Shown here piece by piece: positions 58,419-64,000 of a stretch of DNA of 64,000 nucleotides. The translations under genes were made by a program, and so were the position numbers. This stretch comes from Litsea cubeba (Eukaryota > Streptophyta > Magnoliopsida > Laurales > Lauraceae): positions 64,504,582-64,568,581 of the forward strand of contig CM022949.1 of assembly GCA_012931725.1 (NCBI GenBank), in the 5' to 3' direction. The number at the start of each line of letters is the position of its first letter. Position 1 is the first letter of the stretch. The notes beneath the pieces were generated by a model that saw only the letters and a program-made list of their open reading frames with translations, was not told where the DNA came from and did not search any database.

Positions 58419-60276
58419 TGTTAGTTTTTTTTCGAAAATTTCTGAAACAAGACCACATCCATTAGTAATCACAAGAATATAATGATCATAAATGGGAAGT
58501 TCTATGGTTTTGTCTTTTTAAATTGCTCGAGGAAGATGACCCAAGCAATATGAAGAAGGCAAAATGCCATAGAGGGTACAATTGTTCTTATCGCATGTAT
58601 GGTAAGCCCAGAATGAGCGTTCCAATGACTGCTAGAAGCAATTGTGAACTTAAATTCGACTTATCGAGAAGCAGAGCTTGCTCGAGGTAAGAAGAATATA
58701 AAGTTGGAGTTACAAATGTGCCAGTCGCAATACAATAGACCCTGAAAGGGCGTACTAGTACCGCTAGAGACAAATGTTTTGAGACCGCATCCTTGAGATG
58801 AGATTCTCTGTTCTGAAAGGTCAAGATCGGATTCATCAAAGAGAGCAGATGGTATTCCGATCTGAACACGGGCTCAGCGATTTCCGCGAGCGCCAGTGCT
58901 CAGAAAGAAATGAACCATAATTTATCGGATCTGAATCAAAAAATGACGAGTTTTTTTTGAAAGGCCAATATCGGGTTCATCAAAGAGAGCAAAAGGCACT
59001 CCAATCTGAACACGGGCTCAGCGATTTCCGCGAGCGCCAGTGATCAGAATGAAATGAACCATAATTTCTCGGATCTAAATAAAAAAATGACAAGTTTTTT
59101 TTGCAAGGCCAATATCGGGTTCATCAAAGAGAGCAAAAGGCACTCCAATCTGAACATGGGCTTAGCGATTTCCGCGAGCGCCAGTGCTCAGAAAGGAGAA
59201 GACTAAGATTTCTCCAATCTAAACCCAAAATGACGGAAGTTTTTTTTTGAAGATTTTTTTTAAAGATTTTTTAAAAAAAAATTCTTTTTTTTATATATTT
59301 TTTTTAAGATTTTTATTTTTAAAAATTTTATTTTTGAAAAAAAAGTTTATTTAAAAGACGAGAGAGTACACATAGGCCTCCTAACCCGGTCTTATGAAAT
59401 CTCGATTGATAGAATTGCCCTCAGGTAAGGGTAGGATTACTTAATGAACCCGTTTGGAGGACCCTTGCCTAGAACAGTCAAGTTGTCTCCACACTCTGGA
59501 CAAGGCTTTTCTTGAATCAACCATGATCAAAGAACGTAGTTGGTTTAACCTTAGTGGTCTATGTCCTTTTCTTTTGTTTATATATATATATATATATATT
59601 TTTTTTAGATCTTTAATGAACTCATCGAAGAAAAACGATGGCCCAAAACCTTAGTCGAACAGGCTCAACATTTCTGCAGGCACGATGAACGATAGGAAAG
59701 GATCAAGGTTTCTCAATTTTGAATCCAAAATGAAAAATCTGAATTTTTTTTGTTTTTTTATTTTTTATTTTTAGATCTTTAATGAACTCATCGAAGAGAA
59801 ACGATGGCCCAAAACCTCAGTTGAACAGGTTCAACATTTCTGCAAGCACGATGAACGATAGGAAAGGATCAAGGTTTCTCAATTTTGAATCCAAAATGAA
59901 AAATCTGATTTTTTTTAGATCTTTAATGAACTCATCGGAGAGAAGCGATGGCCCAAAACCTTAGTCGAACAGGCTCAACATTTCTGCAAGCACGATGAAC
60001 GATAGGAAAGGATCAATGTTTCTCAATTTTGAATCCAAAAATCCAATTTTTTTTGTTGAAAAGAGAAAGAGTGGAAATAAATTCAAAGAATTAGAAATTT
60101 CCAAAAAACCCCATCTCATTTTTTTTAGAAGCGGAATCCAACATAGGCCACCAATTAGAAAGTAGCCAAGGAATCAAGAAAAGAAGTATAAGCATAGAGC
60201 AATAGATATGATATGCAAATATTTCATTTCTAGCATCGTGTTCTCAAATGAACGTGTCCCACCAGGTGTGCCAGCT
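58419..60276 (-). other. 5' leader of E4 with two tandem-repeat families
   Basis: Three units carrying AGCGATTTCCGCGAGCG (starting near 58818, 58965 and 59102) and three of about 145-165 bases carrying ATCTTTAATGAACTCATCG (near 59607, 59773 and 59917). E1 has two of each. A (TA)n microsatellite is at about 59579-59600, and an A/T-rich tract at 59235-59350. No coding region is supported. The candidate primer site is at 60256-60273. Confidence 0.75.
60256..60273 (-). other. Candidate primer-binding site of E4
   Basis: TGGCACACCTGGTGGGAC on the minus strand, three bases inside the LTR border, equivalent to 1725-1742 in E1. The tRNA is not identified. Confidence 0.5.
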
Positions 60277-60986
60277 TGATGGAACAACGCATCCGCTCGG
60301 TCCTACCGAGGTCGGCGGACGTGGGAGTTCGTTTGGGTCCGACCCTTTCGTAACCGGGAAGGGGGGGCAGAGGCGTGCATCAACATTTCTTTTGTGTGTG
60401 GGTGTGCCAAATTTTCTATTTTACTTGGAATTGCAAGTGGTGATCCGGAGATCAACCTTCGCAAGTAAAAAGGAAATCAACTTCTTTCAAGTTTTCCATT
60501 GCACAAATATTTAGGAAAAGAGACATTTTCTTGATTTTCCGTGAAAGGCGATTTTTTTGACATTTATAGCCGATTTTGGCGTTTATAGCCGATTTTGGCG
60601 TTTATAGCCGATTTACAATTCTTATCAATAATGAAAGACAAGAGTTGTGATTTTTGTCTCTTTTAAAAAAATACAAACTACAATGAAAAGCAAGAAAAGG
60701 AGGATCTAACTTCTCAGGAGATTGTGGGGGACCCATTCAGATTGACAGTCGCAAGCCATATGTGGACTTCGCCATCATCCATGCAGATGAGAACAGAGGA
60801 TGCTATTGATTTGCTTGGCTTGGCTATAACCTCAGGTTTTTAGAGGACAAAGACCAAAAGGAGGTCCTATATCCAATAAAAAACTAAGTAGACGGGCTGA
60901 AAAGCCACGTCTAAGCCATTGGAGGCAGAAGGAGAAGGCAAGGACCTTGGGGGAGGGTACCCGCCTAGGGACTTTTGTCACCTTGT
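60277..60986 (-). repeat. 5' LTR at the right end of the Tat stack (LTR5), cut by C2
   Basis: The first 710 bases (in plus orientation) of a Tat LTR, starting TGATGGAACAACGCATCCGC, then interrupted by copia C2. It shares several variants with LTR3 rather than LTR4: the start sequence, ACCGGGAAGGG, three TTTATAGCCGATTT units, CCTATATCCAATAAAAAACT and GGGGGAGGGTACC. The remainder lies beyond the window. Confidence 0.85.
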
Positions 60987-62987
60987 TGAAAGAAACTGCG
61001 ATTCAGATCTGAATTTCACTAGCGGAAGACATTCATGGCTAATTTGTAACATGACAGATTTTTAAAAATCTGATTTGGGCTGCATAAATCAGCCATATAG
61101 ATCGCATAAGAACTCCATGAATTCATGACCAACAAGTGTATAATTAAAGGAGAATGAAGAAGACTATTACCTCGAAGATTTGTAGACTTCAAATCTCTGA
61201 AAAAATAGATCCAAAGGCCCGAACTCAGACTTGCAATTACCAAACAAGTTGCTGGAATTTTCTGCAGTAGTATTGCCTTTGATCTTCTTCTCTATCTCAC
61301 TTCCAAATCTGATTGGCTAAGATGGTGGGATCTTAATCTAGGAATTGAGAATTATTTTTCTAAGGAAAAATCTCAGACCTTAAGCTTTCTTCAATGAAGA
61401 AGAAATCACACAAAGGCTGGACGTGTGGAATGGGTTTTTCCTAGTGTAGGACGTCCAAGGGGGGAAGGTGCATCCTTTTATAGAAACTTTTGAAATCTTT
61501 CCTTAAAGACCATCTCTTCTAATTCTCATAGATGTCCTAAAAGGAAAGTACAATCTAAAGATTTATTTCCTTTTAGAAACACTCCAATTAGAAAAGGAAA
61601 CTAAGGAACTTCCCATGCAATTAGTAATCTTAGTTGTACAACACTTACTAATTTAAGTTTCTAATCCAAAAAGGAAACTTTCTTATGGGAATACTAATCC
61701 AAAGAGGAGTCCAACCTTCTAAGTAGAGAGACTTACTCAAAATTGGAAACCTTACCCATGGAAATCCCATTATGGACGTCCCACAGATTAATGCACACCA
61801 TGGCCCACATACAATTTATCTAGAATTAAATTCATGTATGCCATCAAAGGCCTATTTGAATTTAAACTCAAAATTATTTTTCCACTAAAATAATTCATCC
61901 AAATGTTATCTAAACATTTTAGGAAACCATGCCAATCTTGGTAAGTGACTAGAGAAGGGACCAAAAGACATATTTGCCATTGGCTCCCAAAATGACCAAA
62001 ATGTCCACGCTAAACCCATAGCAATATAAAGACCATTTTAACCTTAACTCATTCCACTAAAAAGTTATGGTTGAACTCCAAGGACAAATATATAATATAA
62101 TAAGCTCGTCATAAAATGACAGTTGTCTTCAACCTACTAAGTGTAATGACCTGAATGCCCCTCTATGTAACATCCATAATCGAGTCAGGTTATCACTTGT
62201 ACTATCAACCTTCCCGATTACATCTAAACGTTAGAACTTCATATCCTTAACATAATCATCATCCGGACATCATTCTCTTGGTCCAGGGAGCGACCCACAT
62301 GTTCAATATCCATATGGAACATCCATATACTAAGATCTTAGATTTTGATGATTAATCTGATAATTCTAAGGGGACGATCATTCCATCATTAGATGAAATA
62401 GATTCTTTATTGCATCCGCACGTCCCAACTGATCAAGTCCGAGTACCCAAAACACAGAGCTGTTGACCCATGAAAAGAATCTCACCCATAGTGAATTAAA
62501 GCACAAGAACTTGACTTCGTCAGTTCATCCACAAATGCTCAAGATTAAGGGCACTGGTCACTCAGTAGCATGAGGTGACTTGATCTCTCTCAGTGATAGT
62601 ACTTTTTTAGAGATCACACCTACCATGGTCCTGTTCAATGCATTTCATATGCACTAATGAGATGAATCCGAGAAAGCCTCCCATGACTTAGGTAAGTCAC
62701 CCTGAATACAGGAGAGTCTCTCATTATAACTTATACCAAGATGAAGTGCCAAGCTCCATCTTTCAGTTATGAACAAATATGTTGTTTCAAGTGTCCATGA
62801 ATTAGACCTATCTGTGTGTAGACACTACACACCTAATTCATTTACTAGAAACAATGGGCCTTACACAACCATACATATATACATGTTTAAGTAGAAAAGA
62901 GTCATTCCATTAAATAACCAATAAATATCCAGTAACAAAAGATGAGAGTGCAGCTAGTGGGCTTTAGGGCATACACCAATCCCAACA
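60987..62987 (-). repeat. 3' LTR of copia C2
   Basis: 2001 bp, colinear with the C1 LTRs but more diverged from them than they are from each other. It has a five-base insertion near 61015 (GAATTTCACTAGCGG) and a rewritten stretch near 61410-61560. TATA TATAAAAG (minus) is at 61475-61482. Confidence 0.93.
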
Positions 62988-63001
62988 AACTCCCACTTGC
63001 A

Positions 63002-64000
63002 CTAAAGATCACTACTTCCTAACCTGACACCCATAGACTCAACATGAGAAGTAAGGACTTTCTTAGTAAGAATCTTAGTGAATGGGTCAGCTAAGTTATT
63101 TGTCGAAGCAATATGCTCCACCACTATTTCTCCGTCCTGAATTCTCCGTCCTGAATGAATTCCCAGATCAAGTGGTACTTTCTCTGAATGTGCTTGCCTT
63201 TCTTGTGATTCCTGGGCTCTTTGCATTGTGCTACAGCACCAGTGTTATCGCAGTACATGACAATCGGTTTATGCACTGTAGGAACAATTCCTAATTCCAA
63301 CAGGAATTTTCTGAGCCATACCGCTTCCTTCGCAGCTTCCGATGCCGCCACATACTCTGCTTCCATGGTAGAATCAGCAGTACAAGATTGCTTGACACTT
63401 CTCCATGATATAGCCTCTCCTGACAAAGTAAAGACGTACCCTGAGGTAGACTTTCCGGCATCACTATCAGATTGGAAATCAGAGTCTGTATACGCCAATG
63501 GTGTTAGATCATCTGCTCGAAAGGTTAGAATATAATCTTTCGTTCTCCGAAGATACTTGAATATATGCTTAACAGTTATCCAATGCATAGGTCCAGGGTT
63601 TGACTGATATCTGCTAACCATGCCAATGGCAAAGCAATTATCTGGTCTAGTACATAACATAGCATACATGAGGCTTCCAACAGCGGATGCATATGGAACT
63701 CTCCTCATGCTCTCTATCTCTTCAGATGTCTTTGGACATTGATCTCGAGACAGTGGTACTCCATGTCTAGAAGTAGGAGGCCCTTCTTGGAGTCATGCAT
63801 GTTAAACTTGACCAATATCTTCTCAATGTATGAAGATTGGGAGAGGCCTAACATCTTATTCTTGCGATCACGCAAAAGCTTGATCCTTAAGATATAGCTG
63901 GCCTCACCCAAATCCTTCATCTGAAATTGAGAGGATAACCAAACCTTTGTGGATGATAAAAAACCTACATAATTTCCTCTAAGTAATATGTCATCTACAT
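63002..64000 (-). pseudogene. gag-pol: Copia C2 polyprotein C-terminus (RT end and RNase H), frameshifted
   Basis: Matches the last 330 or so residues of the C1 polyprotein. The upstream piece (63714 to the window edge) holds MKDLGEASYILRIKLLRD; the middle piece (63124-63708) holds the RNase H residues in YTDSDFQSDSD, DSTMEAEYVAAS and CDNTGAVAQ; the last piece (63002-63123) ends VESMGVRLGSSDL. A one-base loss near 63775 separates the first two. A 14-base tandem duplication (about 63128-63155, TTCTCCGTCCTGAA twice) separates the last two. The enzyme would be truncated, so C2 is not autonomous. Confidence 0.92.

Larger units (their letters stand above)
38138..60276 (-). mobile_element. Tat-like gypsy element E4 (3' LTR through 5' leader)
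   Basis: From left to right: 3' LTR (38138-40706), antisense PMD-like gene (41882-46260), repeat arrays, then on the minus strand integrase, second RNase H, RNase H, RT, G-patch, protease, gag, pre-gag ORF, leader and primer site, ending at an LTR from 60277. This order (pre-gag ORF, dual RNase H, G-patch, antisense 3' gene) fits the Tat/Ogre group of Ty3/gypsy. It is inserted in exon 2 of PMD-like copy 2, with candidate target duplication GATAT (38133-38137). Many stops and frameshifts make it non-autonomous. The LTR at its right end may belong to E3 rather than E4. Confidence 0.8.
60987..64000 (-). mobile_element. Ty1/copia element C2 (3' part, continues past the window)
   Basis: Same family and orientation as C1, inserted in LTR5 after CTTGT (60982-60986), the candidate target duplication. 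The unoccupied site is at 22333-22337 in LTR3. The 3' LTR, purine tract and the 3' end of pol are in the window; the rest is cut off. Coding damage shows it is defective. Confidence 0.92.

Noticed and set aside
9232..60276. Tandem LTR-internal-LTR-internal array from unequal LTR recombination
   Set aside because: E2 and E3 internal regions end mid-gene at an LTR terminus rather than at their own 5' LTR, which fits nested insertion better. Recombination is kept only as an explanation for the LTR3/LTR5 match.

Overview
This window is repeat-rich nuclear DNA of a flowering plant. It is filled almost entirely by LTR retrotransposons inserted into one another, and I find no ordinary single-copy host gene, tRNA or rRNA gene. 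The plant assignment rests on a Ty1/copia element with an initiator-methionine tRNA primer site, Ty3/gypsy elements of the plant Tat type (second RNase H, pre-gag ORF, antisense 3' gene), and a plant mobile domain (PMD)-like gene with GT-AG introns. I cannot name the species.

Layout. Positions 1-4309 are the 5' end (minus strand) of a Tat-like element, E1: start of the pre-gag ORF, repeat-bearing leader, primer site and 5' LTR. E1 sits in the gag of a Tekay/Del-like gypsy element (gag remnant 4310-5216, LTR 5383-8768). After a 463-bp unclassified spacer comes a stack of same-family Tat elements, all on the minus strand. E2 starts with its 3' LTR at 9232 and is cut in its integrase at 21628 by E3 (3' LTR from 21629). 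E3 is cut inside its PMD gene at 38137 by E4 (3' LTR 38138-40706). E4 internal DNA runs to 60276, followed by the start of another LTR. Two copia elements of one family lie inside these LTRs: C1 (23240-32825, complete, with an open 1323-residue polyprotein) and C2 (from 60987, running off the window). Solo LTRs lie at 12483-14518 and 48601-50266.

The most interesting content is a gene on the plus strand, antisense to the Tat element and located between pol and the 3' LTR. It is present three times (15017-19647, 35027-38137, 41882-46260). Comparing copies shows its own TATA box, a 10-nt first coding exon, four introns, a PMD-like core, a basic nuclear-localisation-like stretch and a probable C-terminal coiled coil. 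All three copies are broken, mostly by C-to-T stop codons. Upstream of the TATA box are short palindromic repeats containing evening-element-like AATATCT motifs.

How the parts relate: the copia element C1 looks young, complete and possibly competent. The Tat polyprotein of E4 (gag, protease, G-patch, RT, RNase H, second RNase H, integrase) is recognisable throughout but disabled by stops, frameshifts, catalytic Asp-to-Asn changes and an inserted solo LTR.
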